The notes below the pieces were generated by a model. It was not told the DNA's origin. It did no database searches and was given only the letters and a program-made list of their open reading frames with translations. The translations under genes were made by a program, and so were the position numbers. A stretch of 64,000 nt of DNA from NCBI GenBank assembly GCA_001770955.1, contig MESL01000035.1, forward strand, positions 62,001 to 126,000. Reading direction: 5' to 3'. Origin of the DNA: Burkholderiales bacterium RIFCSPLOWO2_12_FULL_65_40 (GTDB lineage: Bacteria > Pseudomonadota > Gammaproteobacteria > Burkholderiales > Burkholderiaceae_C). Shown in pieces: positions 40,042 to 49,150 of the stretch (within the stretch, counting starts at the first letter, position 1; every line of letters starts with the position of its first letter).

Positions 40042-41040
40042 TTAGAACGGGGCTGAATCGGGGTCGGTGTCCACCGGCGCCGTGGCCGGTCCGGTGACCA
40101 CACCGCCCGAGGCGCTCGCAGCCACCGCAGCGGCGGCGCTGGCAATGCCGCTCTCGGCCTCGCCGCCCAGCGCCTCGATGAGGTCGGGGATGAGCTTGCT
40201 CAATTCGCCCGTGGCAATGGCCACGTCGGTGTCAAAACCGCCGTCGTCTGCGGCCTTGTCCTCGAACACCGTGTCCAGAAAAGACACCTTCTTGAGCTGC
40301 AGCCCCTCGGTGAGCATGAACGACACGCGGTCATCCCAGGTCAGTGCCAGCTTGGTGGGCAGCTTGCCCGCCGCAATGTGCGCCTGCACTTCCTCGATGT
40401 CGAGCGGGTGGCGCGCATAGCGCACCACGGCCTTTTCCTCGTCGGCGGCCTTGAGCTCGCATTCGCGGTCCACCGTGAAACCCACGGGCGGCTCCTGCTC
40501 CTTGAGCCAGTGCGACATGGCGGCCTGCGGCGAGGTCTGGGTGCTGAGCAGCGCCACTGCAAAGCCGGGCGGCAGCAGCTCGACCAGCGTGCTCACCACC
40601 TCGTCGGCGCGCGCCTGGCTGCTGGTGTCGAGCACCAGCGTGCGCGCCTGCGGATCCATCCACACCCAGGTCGAGCCCTGCTTGGTGAAGGCCATGGGCA
40701 GCAGGTCGAGCTTGGCCTCGTCCTTGAGGTCGCGCTTTTCCTTCTTGCCGGGCTTGCGACCGGTTTCCTGCTCGATGCGTTCGGCTTTTTCATTCACACG
40801 GCGCGCCAGCACCGAGCCAGGCAGCACCTTGGCCTCGACCATGAAGCGCAGAATCCACTGCCCGCCCACGGACTCGGCCAGCGGGCCATGCGCCTCGCCG
40901 CGCGGCGGCACGAAACCGAAAGATCGCTCCTGCGTCGCACCGCACTCCATGAATGGCGCCTTGTTCAGGGCCTCTTCCACCTGCTCCAGACCCACCTGCC
41001 ACTGCGGCGCGATGCGGTACACGATCATGTTCTTGAACAA
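40042..41040 (-). CDS. rdgC: Recombination-associated protein RdgC
   Basis: MFKNMIVYRI...FGFVPPRGEAHGPLAESVGGQWILRFMVEAKVLPGSVLARRVNEK. Confidence 0.95.
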   Translation of the reverse strand: MFKNMIVYRIAPQWQVGLEQVEEALNKAPFMECGATQERSFGFVPPRGEAHGPLAESVGGQWILRFMVEAKVLPGSVLARRVNEKAERIEQETGRKPGKKEKRDLKDEAKLDLLPMAFTKQGSTWVWMDPQARTLVLDTSSQARADEVVSTLVELLPPGFAVALLSTQTSPQAAMSHWLKEQEPPVGFTVDRECELKAADEEKAVVRYARHPLDIEEVQAHIAAGKLPTKLALTWDDRVSFMLTEGLQLKKVSFLDTVFEDKAADDGGFDTDVAIATGELSKLIPDLIEALGGEAESGIASAAAAVAASASGGVVTGPATAPVDTDPDSAPF

Positions 41041-41118
41041 CGGACACCCTTTACGTAAAACCCGCCGAAACGGCCTTGGACCGCCATTGTCGGTCAGCCC
41101 TGCACGGCTTCTTCGGGG

Positions 41119-41175
41119 ATTGCTATATTATTTATAGCTTAAAGCGCTTATTTTAAAAGCGCAAAAGCCTATTTT
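41119..41175. repeat. Interspersed repeat family A copy
   Basis: ATTGCTATATTATTTATAGCTTAAAGCGCTTATTTTAAAAGCGCAAAAGCC. Confidence 0.6.
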
Positions 41176-41186
41176 CGTGCATAAAA

Positions 41187-41211
41187 ACGGGCCCCGAAAA
41201 GGCCCTGCTTT
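41187..41211 (+). terminator. Possible hairpin terminator/attenuator
   Basis: GGGCC-CCGAAAA-GGCCC followed by TGCTTTTT; no clear upstream plus-strand gene. Confidence 0.35.
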
Positions 41212-41332
41212 TTGTCGCAACTTTACACAGTCTCACCCAACAGGCATGGCGGCGATACAGTGCCAGAGCACACTGAAACCCTGCCGCCTGAACACTGTAC
41301 CGGCGGATTCACTGCAACGAAAGGACACCTCC

Positions 41333-41902
41333 ATGGCATTCATTCCCCGCCGCCTGGCCACCGCCGCCTTCATCGCCGCCCTGGCCCTGCCCGTCCTGGC
41401 GCAAAACGCGTCCACGGTTCCCGCTGGCGAAAACAGCGCCACCACCTCCGCCGCGCCCCAAGCACGCCAGGCCCGTGATCCCGCCCGCATGCAGGAACGC
41501 CGAGAGATGCGCATGCAGAAGCGCATGACGCAGCATCTGGCCGACCTCAAGACCCGTCTGCAGATCACACCCGCCCAGGAAGGCGTGTGGACCGAATTCG
41601 CCAACACGGTGCAATCGCACAAGCGGGCCCCGGGTATGAACCGCCAGGACATGGCCCAGCTGACCACGCCCGAGCGCATCGACCGCATGCGGGCCCTGCG
41701 TGCCGAACGCGCCGCCGAAGCCGACCGCCACGGCGATGCCACCAAGGCGCTGTATGCCGCCCTGACCCCGGCGCAGCAAAAAACCATGGACGAGCAAACC
41801 CTGCGCCACCACCGCAAGGGCAACCGAATGGGTGAGGGCAGGCACATGGGCCGGGGTGACCATGGCGGCATGCACCACCACGGCATGCACCGCATGCCGT
41901 GA
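41333..41902 (+). CDS. Spy/CpxP-like LTXXQ periplasmic protein
   Basis: Signal peptide; basic helical body with LTPAQQKTMDE; His-rich C-terminus. Confidence 0.7.
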   Translation: MAFIPRRLATAAFIAALALPVLAQNASTVPAGENSATTSAAPQARQARDPARMQERREMRMQKRMTQHLADLKTRLQITPAQEGVWTEFANTVQSHKRAPGMNRQDMAQLTTPERIDRMRALRAERAAEADRHGDATKALYAALTPAQQKTMDEQTLRHHRKGNRMGEGRHMGRGDHGGMHHHGMHRMP

Positions 41903-41998
41903 AACACGGCTGCAGGCGTCCACGCGCCTGCAGCCAACCGGTGCTCCAGGGTCTACACTGGAAGGCAAAGTGACTTTGCCCCCAGGGAAGCCCGAACC

Positions 41999-42583
41999 AT
42001 GCCATTGACGCCCTCCACAGCCCTTGCGCACCGCGCCCTCGCAGCCTGTCTGCTGATGCTCGCCGCCCAGACTCCTGTGCAGGCACAACCAGCCGCGTTG
42101 GCGCAAGACGAAAGCTCCAGCCTGTACCTGCAGGCCGGGGCCGCCCGGGAGGACACCCAGGCCCTGACCATCGGCGCCACCCTGCCCTGGAATGGCTGGC
42201 AGAAGGAATGGTGGGGTGGTCAGGTGCGTGGCCACTGGGACTTTTACGCCAGCCAGTGGAGCGCCGACGGCGCGGCGGGCCGTATGCACAGCACGGTGCT
42301 GGGTGTCAGTCCCACCCTGCGCTGGAGACCCAACACCGGCCACAGCGCCTGGTTTCTCGAAGGGGGCCTGGGAGCCAACTACGGAAAGCCCCGTTTCGTG
42401 ACATTGCACAAGGCCTTCAGCACCCGCTTCAACTTTGCCAGCCATGTGGCCGTGGGCTACAGCCATGGTGCACAGCGCGAGCATGAATGGCAACTGCGGA
42501 TCCAGCACAGCTCCAACGGCGGTTTCAAGAAACCCAACCCGGGTCAGAACTTCCTGCAATTGCGCTACGCGCGGCATTTCTGA
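41999..42583 (+). CDS. Lipid A 3-O-deacylase (PagL family)
   Basis: Signal peptide; C-terminal RIQHSSNGGFKKPNPGQNFLQLRY (HxSNGG catalytic region). Confidence 0.85.
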   Translation: MPLTPSTALAHRALAACLLMLAAQTPVQAQPAALAQDESSSLYLQAGAAREDTQALTIGATLPWNGWQKEWWGGQVRGHWDFYASQWSADGAAGRMHSTVLGVSPTLRWRPNTGHSAWFLEGGLGANYGKPRFVTLHKAFSTRFNFASHVAVGYSHGAQREHEWQLRIQHSSNGGFKKPNPGQNFLQLRYARHF

Positions 42584-42701
42584 CCCCCGGGGCACGCCGC
42601 ACGCACCGGCGCCCCGATCCATCTCCTGCCACCCCATAACCACACCCGCCAGCACGGGGTGGTACTGCTGCGCGGCCCATTTTCATGCACCACCCGCACC
42701 C

Positions 42702-43395
42702 TGTGGATAAACCTGTGTGAATTTCTGGAACAAATTGGCAGTTATCCACAGATTAATTCCGTCGCGCCAGGTTGTTCATTCGAGGGCGCCACAGAAAAAC
42801 CCATCCACCCACACCCTTTGGCGGAACGCAAGCGACTGTCACCATGGAATAAAACCGCCTTATCCACAAAAAAGGGCCTGCTCTACTACTACTGCTATTG
42901 AAATATAGAGACCTTAGAGAACAACCCAAGGCCCTCTGGCGCCCGATGGCAAGGCCGCTTTTTCCGGCCGCCTGCAATGGCACGCGCCGCAAAGGTCCCT
43001 CGGACTTCAAGGTGCCTGCAAACCCGTTGGCAGAGGCATCCAGGCCCGGTGACAGGCGCGGGGTGATGGGGAGGGGTGCCACAGGGGTCGCGATGGCCTT
43101 GCTGGGCCTCTGGCGGCATTGACTGCCTTCACACGAGCGGGCTGCGTGCGTTCAACGTACCCCAAGGGGGCAGGACAAAGCTGTGGATGGTGCTGGCATA
43201 ACCTGCGACTTATCCACAAGACAGGAGATTCCTGTGGTTTTATCCCTGCAGGCGGATCTTTCCAGTACCGCGGTTGCGCACAGCATGTGCCGGGTGCCAA
43301 GTCCTTGCCAGGCAAGCCAAAAAACGGCTTGTCCACAGCAGCCCCCGGTGCTTACTACTACTACTATGGATATATAAGAGAAAAGAGAAGACAGT
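42702..43395. other. Candidate replication origin region: DnaA-box cluster with two DnaA-trio-like tracts
   Basis: Perfect TTATCCACA at 42702-42710(-), 42742-42750, 42860-42868, 43210-43218; variants TTGTCCACA 43329-43337 and TGTGGATGG 43182-43190; trio-like tracts 42883-42900 and 43352-43366, each 14 nt from its preceding box. Confidence 0.75.
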
Positions 43396-43448
43396 CAGGT
43401 GCTGCGGCTGGGAGCGTTACCGCATGGGGTGCGGCCGCAAGGCGGCGC

Positions 43449-46400
43449 TCACTCCCGAGGCTGGCGCAACAGGCGCTCCAGGGTGCCCGCAGGCATGGGC
43501 TTGCCGAACAGGTAGCCCTGGAAGGCGGTGCAGCCTGCCTTGAGCAGCAGGGCGTGCTGCTCTGCGGTTTCCACGCCCTCGGCAATCACATCCAGTTTCA
43601 GGGTGCGGCTGAGGGCAATGATGGTGTCCACGATGGCGGCGTCGTTTGGATCGGTCAGCAGGTCGCGCACGAAGCTCTGGTCGATCTTGAGCTGGCTCAG
43701 CGGCATGCGCTTGAGGTAACTCAGAGACGAGTACCCCGTGCCGAAATCGTCCAGCGCAAAGCCCACTCCCAGCTGGCGCAGTGCGGTCATGGTGGCGATG
43801 GCCTCGTCCATGTCCTCCACCAGCAGGCTTTCGGTCAGTTCCAGCTTGAGCCGGTGGGCGGGGGCCTCGTTGAACGCCAGGGCATGGGCGACGTCATCCA
43901 CAAAGCTGTTGTTGCGGAACTGGCGTGAACTGACATTCACGGCCATGGTCAGGCCGCGCAGATGGGGGTCGGTTTTCCATTGCGCCAGCGTCTTGCAGGC
44001 CATGTGCAATACCCAGCGCCCCAGAGTCAGGATGAGGCCGGTCTCTTCGGCCAGCGGGATGAACTGAACGGGCGATACCAGACCGCGCTCGGGGTGCTGC
44101 CAGCGCACCAGGGCTTCGACCCCCACGTACTGGTTGGATGCATTCACCTGGGGCTGGAAATGCAGCAGGAAATGCTGCTCCGACAACGCGGTGCGCAGGT
44201 CGGATTCCAGTGCAGCCCGTGCCGACACCACGGCCTGCATGTGGGGGTCGTAAAAACGCAGGGTGCTGCGCCCGGCGGTCTTGGCCTGGTACATCGCCAG
44301 GTCGGCCTGTTTGAGCAAGTCCAGCACGCGCGTCTGGTTTCCCAGGAAGGGGGCCACGCCGATGCTGGGTGTGCTGCGGTAGTGGAAGCCCGCCAGGTCG
44401 TAAGGCACCGACAGCGCCGCAAGCACCTTCTCGCCCACGCTGCGGGCCTCGATGGCCAGCATGTCGGGGTCGGGGCTCAGGGCTTCGAGCATCACCACGA
44501 ATTCATCGCCCCCCAGGCGCGCCACCGTGTCCACGGTGCGCACGCAGCCATTGAGGCGCTGGGCCACCTGTTGCAACAGCAGATCGCCCTTGTCGTGGCC
44601 CAGGGTGTCGTTCAGCTGCTTGAAATTGTCCAGGTCGATGAACAGCAGCGCGCCCCCCTGGTGCTGGCGCTCGGCGTTGCCCAGGGCCTGGTGCATGCGG
44701 TCGAGCAGCAGCATGCGGTTGGGCAGGCCGGTGAGGGTGTCGAAGAACGCCAGACGCTGGATCTCACGGTCGGTGGCCTTGCGCTGGCGGATGTCGGTGT
44801 TGATCTCCAGAACCGATTCGGGTTGCCCGTGCTCGTCCTGCACCAGGGTCCAGTGCCCTTCCATGTCGATCGCATGGCCCTCGCGATGGTGCTGCACGAT
44901 TTCGCCAGCCCATTCACCATGCGCCAGCACCGCCTCGGTGGCACGCTGGAAGGCGGCCGTGTCGGGGTAGATCAACGCATTGATGGGCTGGCCAAGTGCC
45001 TGCTGCTGGGACCATCCATACACCCGTTCGGCGCTTTGGTTCCAGTAGGTGACGCGCTGTTGCAGGTCGCGCACCACGATGGCGTCCTGCGCCTTGTCCA
45101 GCAGCGATGCCTGGCGGCGGATGCGTGCGTCCGTGGCCTGGCGCTCGATTTCCCCCGAGGCACGTGCGGCGAAAATCTGCAGTGTCGTCGAGACGAAATC
45201 GGCATTGGCCAGCGGCTGGCGGAACAGCACGAAGATCAGCCCCGTGGGTTCGCCCGCGTTGCTGCACAGCTGTTGTCCGGCAAATCCCTGGGCCTGCAGG
45301 CGCGAGACGATGGGAGACCGGGGGTAGCGCAGCGCCAGACCGTGCGTGACGACGAACTGGCGCTGCGTCAGCAGGTGCTCGCTGGGTGTGCCATCCAGTT
45401 CGTATTCGACATTGGGCACCAGCTCGCCATTGATGACCAGGGCCAGCGAAACCGCCCGGGGTTTTCCGCCGGGCTGTGCAGGCAGCAGGCGGCCCACGGC
45501 CCCCACCTGGGCGCCCAGGGCTTCGGACATGTTGCGCGCCAGCTGGATAAAAAATTCGGTCCCGGTGGCGGCCGATACGGCGGCCGCCATCTTCAGCACC
45601 GAGGCCTGCAGCTGTTGCTGTTCCTTGCGTGCACGCAGGCTCATGATGCCGAAGGCCAGGTCGTTGGCCAGTTCCTGCAGCAGCTCGCTTTCTTCCGGGC
45701 CGATGTGCAGCACCTCGGGGGCGTACAGGTACAGCAGGCCGAAGGTGTGGTGGGCCGCGCGCAGCGGCAGGCTGATCACGCCATGAAAGCCTTGGCGGCG
45801 CATGCGCTCGGACAGGTTGGCAAATGACGGATCGGTCTGCACATCGCGCACGATGGTCGGCTGGCCCGAACGGATGGTGGCGCCTGCAGGCCCCTGGCCC
45901 TCGGGGTCGGTTCCGGACCAGGACACGCGCAGGGTGTCGAGATGATCGCCGTGGTCGCCGGCATGGGCCACGATTTCGATGGTTTTTTTCGCATCGTCGT
46001 GGGCAAATCCCACCCAGCCCAGCCGGTACCCGCCAATGTCCACCACGATGCGGCAGACCGCCTGCAGCAAAGCGGCTTCGGAGGTGGCGCGCACCAGGGT
46101 TTCGTTGCAGCTGCTGAGCATGTGGCGTGCGCGGGCCATGCGCGCCAGTTCGCGCTGCGTGCGCAGCCGCTCGGTGACGTCGGTGGCCATCACCTGGCGC
46201 GCCTGCAGACCGTTGAACAGGATGCCGCGCGAGGACATCTCGATGTCCATCTCCGAGCCATCCTTGCGCAGATGCCTCCCCATGATGTTGTCGCGCCGCT
46301 TCTCGCGTGCAATGGCCCGGATCTCGTGGTGCAGCTGGGTGCGCTGGTCCGGTAGCCACAGGTCGTGCACGCTCATGTGCAGCAGTTCCTGGGCGCTGTA

Positions 46401-47969
46401 ACCATACAGTGCCTGCATGGCCTGGTTGACGGCCAGGAAGCGCAGGCTTTCGTCCTGCGCATACACCCACATGGGCTGTGGGTGGGCATCGAACAGCAGC
46501 TTGTATTGCTGCTCGGATGCCTGGAGACGCGTGGCCACCTGGCGCAGCTGCACCACGGCGCCCAGCGATTCCGCCAGGATCTGCAGGTGGGCCAGGTCGC
46601 GCTGGCTGAAATATCCGGCCTGGCTGGAGGTGACCTTGAGGGCACCCACCACCGTGCCATCCACGCGCAGCGGCACGGCCAGGGCAGCGCGCACCCCCTG
46701 GCGCTGGTAGGCCTCGCCCATGGTCCAGCCCTCGCCTTGCGTGTCGTTGCACAGCACGGCGCGGCCTTCCTTCAGGTCGGACCACAGCAGGCTGTCCTGC
46801 AGCGGCAGCGCTGCACCCTGCGGGCGCACCATCAGTCCGACCGAAGCCTGTGACACCAGGCGGTCCCCTTCGAGCATTTCCACCATGGCGCCGCTGGCGC
46901 CGGTGGCTTGCAAGGCCGTCTGGGCCACCAGCTCCAGCACGGCGGGCAGCGTGACCGACAGCGATGAAATCTGCTGCTGCACGCGCACCAGTTCGGCATG
47001 GGTGCGGGCTTCATGCCGGGCCGCCAGCTCGGCCTGCTTGCGATCGCTGATGTCGGACATGCCGCCCACCATGCGCAGTGCCTGGCCCGTGTCATCGCGG
47101 ATGACGAAACCGCGGTCGTGGATCCAGATGTAGCGGCCATCGTCACGCCGCATGCGGTACTCGGATTGCCAGGTGCTTTCCTGGCCCCGGGTGGCGGCCA
47201 GCATGGACTGGATGACCCGCTTGCGGTCGTCGGGGTGCAGGCGCTCGGCAAAGGCTTCCGGGGTCGGGATACTGGCCTGCGGGGGCATGTGAAGCAGCTC
47301 CCGGAAGGTGCCGCCCCACCACAGGGCGTTGGTTTGCACGTCCCAGTCCCACACGGTATCGGTGGTGGCACGAGAGATCTGCTCGAAGCGCTCCTCGCTG
47401 CGGCGCAGGGTGGCGGCCTGGTCCTGCAGCCGCGCCTGGATGCTTTCGCGCTCCCGGGCCAGATGGGCCAGCTGCTGCCGCTGGTGGCGCTGTTCGATCT
47501 GGTCCAGCGTCTGGCGGGCCAGTGCCTGCAGGGCCTGCAACTGTTCGGGCCCGGGCGTGCGCGGCTGCGTGTCCATCACCGCCAGCGTGCCCAGGGCCAG
47601 GCCTTCGGCAGTGACCAGTGGGGCGCAGGCGTAAAAACGGATGTGGGGCGGCCCCAGCACCAGCGGATGGGTGGCAAACAGAGGGTGCTGCGTGGTGTCG
47701 GGCACCACCACCGGGCTGCGCCGCCCGTCGAGCCAGTGGGTGCAGAACGACACGGAACGCTCTGTTTCGCGCAGGGGCAGGCCCACCACGGCCTTGAACC
47801 ACTGGCGCTGCTGGTCCACCAGGTTGACGATGGCGATGGGCACATCAAAGATATGTGCCGCCAGCTGGGCGAGCTGGTCGAAGGCCTCTTCGGGCGGGGT
47901 GTCGAGAATGGCGTAGGACTGCAGTGCCTGGAGCCGCGCGGCCTCTTGGGATGCGTGGGCAGGCAGCAT
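43449..47969 (-). CDS. Multi-sensor (GAF/PAS) diguanylate cyclase/phosphodiesterase
   Basis: RLGGDEFVVML (GGDEF), YVGVEALVRWQHP (EAL), multiple PAS/GAF-like segments; start refined to MLPAHASQ. Confidence 0.95.
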   Translation of the reverse strand: MLPAHASQEAARLQALQSYAILDTPPEEAFDQLAQLAAHIFDVPIAIVNLVDQQRQWFKAVVGLPLRETERSVSFCTHWLDGRRSPVVVPDTTQHPLFATHPLVLGPPHIRFYACAPLVTAEGLALGTLAVMDTQPRTPGPEQLQALQALARQTLDQIEQRHQRQQLAHLARERESIQARLQDQAATLRRSEERFEQISRATTDTVWDWDVQTNALWWGGTFRELLHMPPQASIPTPEAFAERLHPDDRKRVIQSMLAATRGQESTWQSEYRMRRDDGRYIWIHDRGFVIRDDTGQALRMVGGMSDISDRKQAELAARHEARTHAELVRVQQQISSLSVTLPAVLELVAQTALQATGASGAMVEMLEGDRLVSQASVGLMVRPQGAALPLQDSLLWSDLKEGRAVLCNDTQGEGWTMGEAYQRQGVRAALAVPLRVDGTVVGALKVTSSQAGYFSQRDLAHLQILAESLGAVVQLRQVATRLQASEQQYKLLFDAHPQPMWVYAQDESLRFLAVNQAMQALYGYSAQELLHMSVHDLWLPDQRTQLHHEIRAIAREKRRDNIMGRHLRKDGSEMDIEMSSRGILFNGLQARQVMATDVTERLRTQRELARMARARHMLSSCNETLVRATSEAALLQAVCRIVVDIGGYRLGWVGFAHDDAKKTIEIVAHAGDHGDHLDTLRVSWSGTDPEGQGPAGATIRSGQPTIVRDVQTDPSFANLSERMRRQGFHGVISLPLRAAHHTFGLLYLYAPEVLHIGPEESELLQELANDLAFGIMSLRARKEQQQLQASVLKMAAAVSAATGTEFFIQLARNMSEALGAQVGAVGRLLPAQPGGKPRAVSLALVINGELVPNVEYELDGTPSEHLLTQRQFVVTHGLALRYPRSPIVSRLQAQGFAGQQLCSNAGEPTGLIFVLFRQPLANADFVSTTLQIFAARASGEIERQATDARIRRQASLLDKAQDAIVVRDLQQRVTYWNQSAERVYGWSQQQALGQPINALIYPDTAAFQRATEAVLAHGEWAGEIVQHHREGHAIDMEGHWTLVQDEHGQPESVLEINTDIRQRKATDREIQRLAFFDTLTGLPNRMLLLDRMHQALGNAERQHQGGALLFIDLDNFKQLNDTLGHDKGDLLLQQVAQRLNGCVRTVDTVARLGGDEFVVMLEALSPDPDMLAIEARSVGEKVLAALSVPYDLAGFHYRSTPSIGVAPFLGNQTRVLDLLKQADLAMYQAKTAGRSTLRFYDPHMQAVVSARAALESDLRTALSEQHFLLHFQPQVNASNQYVGVEALVRWQHPERGLVSPVQFIPLAEETGLILTLGRWVLHMACKTLAQWKTDPHLRGLTMAVNVSSRQFRNNSFVDDVAHALAFNEAPAHRLKLELTESLLVEDMDEAIATMTALRQLGVGFALDDFGTGYSSLSYLKRMPLSQLKIDQSFVRDLLTDPNDAAIVDTIIALSRTLKLDVIAEGVETAEQHALLLKAGCTAFQGYLFGKPMPAGTLERLLRQPRE

Positions 47970-48233
47970 GGTCACGCCCCGTCCTGGCCTGTGGGCATGA
48001 TGCAGCCAACCTTCCGTCGCCTGGCGGCCTGCGGAGCGTTGCAGAAGGGCTTGGGCTGTATCAACACAGGGTGTGGTCGGTAAAGCGGCACATGTCGAAC
48101 GGCCCGGCACCGGCGCAAGGGCGCAGGCGACGGGTGACAACTTGTAAAGCAGCAATGCTACACCGCGTGGGGCCGCCTGCCAGAGTCACCCATGCAACCT
48201 TCGTGCAGCACCAGGCTTGCTAGCCTGTGTGCC

Positions 48234-48677
48234 ATGCAGATCTCTGAACTTGCCCGCCAGGCGTCCGTGTCCGTCCACGCCCTGCGCCACTACGAGCGCC
48301 TGGGGCTGATTCGCCCGCACCGCCGGACCAACGGATACCGGGACTATCCCGCCAGCATCAAGCGCGAGGTGGTGTTCATCGCCATGTCGCGCCAGTTGGG
48401 CTTTGCACTGCCACAGATTGCCCGGCGGCTTGATGACTACCGTGCCGGCACGCTGGGCATTGACGACATGGTGTGGGCCCTGCAGGAGCGCGTGGCCGCG
48501 CTGGACCAGCAGATCAGCCAGCTGCAGGCCCAAAAGCAGGTGGTGCTTGAACACCAGGCGTGGCTCAAGAAGCAACAGCCGCGCCAGCGCAAGCCACCCG
48601 GCACCTGGCCGCGTGTGCGGCCCAGGACATCCGCCAAGTCCCCCTCCCCAACCCCACCCCCCAGGAAAACGCCATGA
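48234..48677 (+). CDS. MerR family transcriptional regulator
   Basis: MQISELARQASVSVHALRHYERLGLIRPHRRTNGYRDY. Confidence 0.9.
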   Translation: MQISELARQASVSVHALRHYERLGLIRPHRRTNGYRDYPASIKREVVFIAMSRQLGFALPQIARRLDDYRAGTLGIDDMVWALQERVAALDQQISQLQAQKQVVLEHQAWLKKQQPRQRKPPGTWPRVRPRTSAKSPSPTPPPRKTP

Positions 48678-49132
48678 CTTCGCCTTCGCCATCCCCCTTG
48701 CCCGCTGCCTCCATCGCCGCATTGCAGGCCTTTGTGCGGGCCATGCCCATGGCCCGCACGCTCGGGCTGCGCTTTGTCCATGCCGAGCCTGGCCGGGTCG
48801 AGATGGAAATCCCGGTGAGTGAGGCCTTCAGTTTTCGCCCCGGCCAGCTGCAGGCCACGGCCGTGTTTGCAGTGGCCGACTTTGCGGCGGTGGCGGCAGC
48901 GGGCAGCGTGTTGCCGCCAGGCTGGACCAATGCGACGGTGGACGCGACCGTGAAACTTGTGGCGCCTGCTCGGGGCGTTTGCCTGCGTGCACGCGGGCGT
49001 GTGGTGGATGCGGGGCGGTTGCTCACCGTCTGTGCGGCTGACGTTTTTGCGGTGGACGGGAACGGCCAGGAAACCCTGTGTGCCACGCTCCTGGCCACGG
49101 CGCGCAATAATGAACCCGCCGCACTGCGGTAG
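48674..49132 (+). CDS. PaaI-like hotdog thioesterase family protein
   Basis: Hotdog pattern FRPGQLQATAVFAVADFAAVAAA; 4-bp ATGA overlap with merR gene. Confidence 0.75.
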   Translation: MTSPSPSPLPAASIAALQAFVRAMPMARTLGLRFVHAEPGRVEMEIPVSEAFSFRPGQLQATAVFAVADFAAVAAAGSVLPPGWTNATVDATVKLVAPARGVCLRARGRVVDAGRLLTVCAADVFAVDGNGQETLCATLLATARNNEPAALR

Positions 49133-49150
49133 TCAGCCACCGCGCGGTCG

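Noticed and set aside
43119-43928. ORF crossing the origin-like region into the GGDEF/EAL gene
   Set aside because: Compositional shadow ORF; begins in the DnaA-box region and runs antisense to a real gene
43962-45827. 621-aa plus-strand ORF opposite the GGDEF/EAL gene
   Set aside because: Shadow ORF; opposite strand has clear GGDEF/EAL motifs
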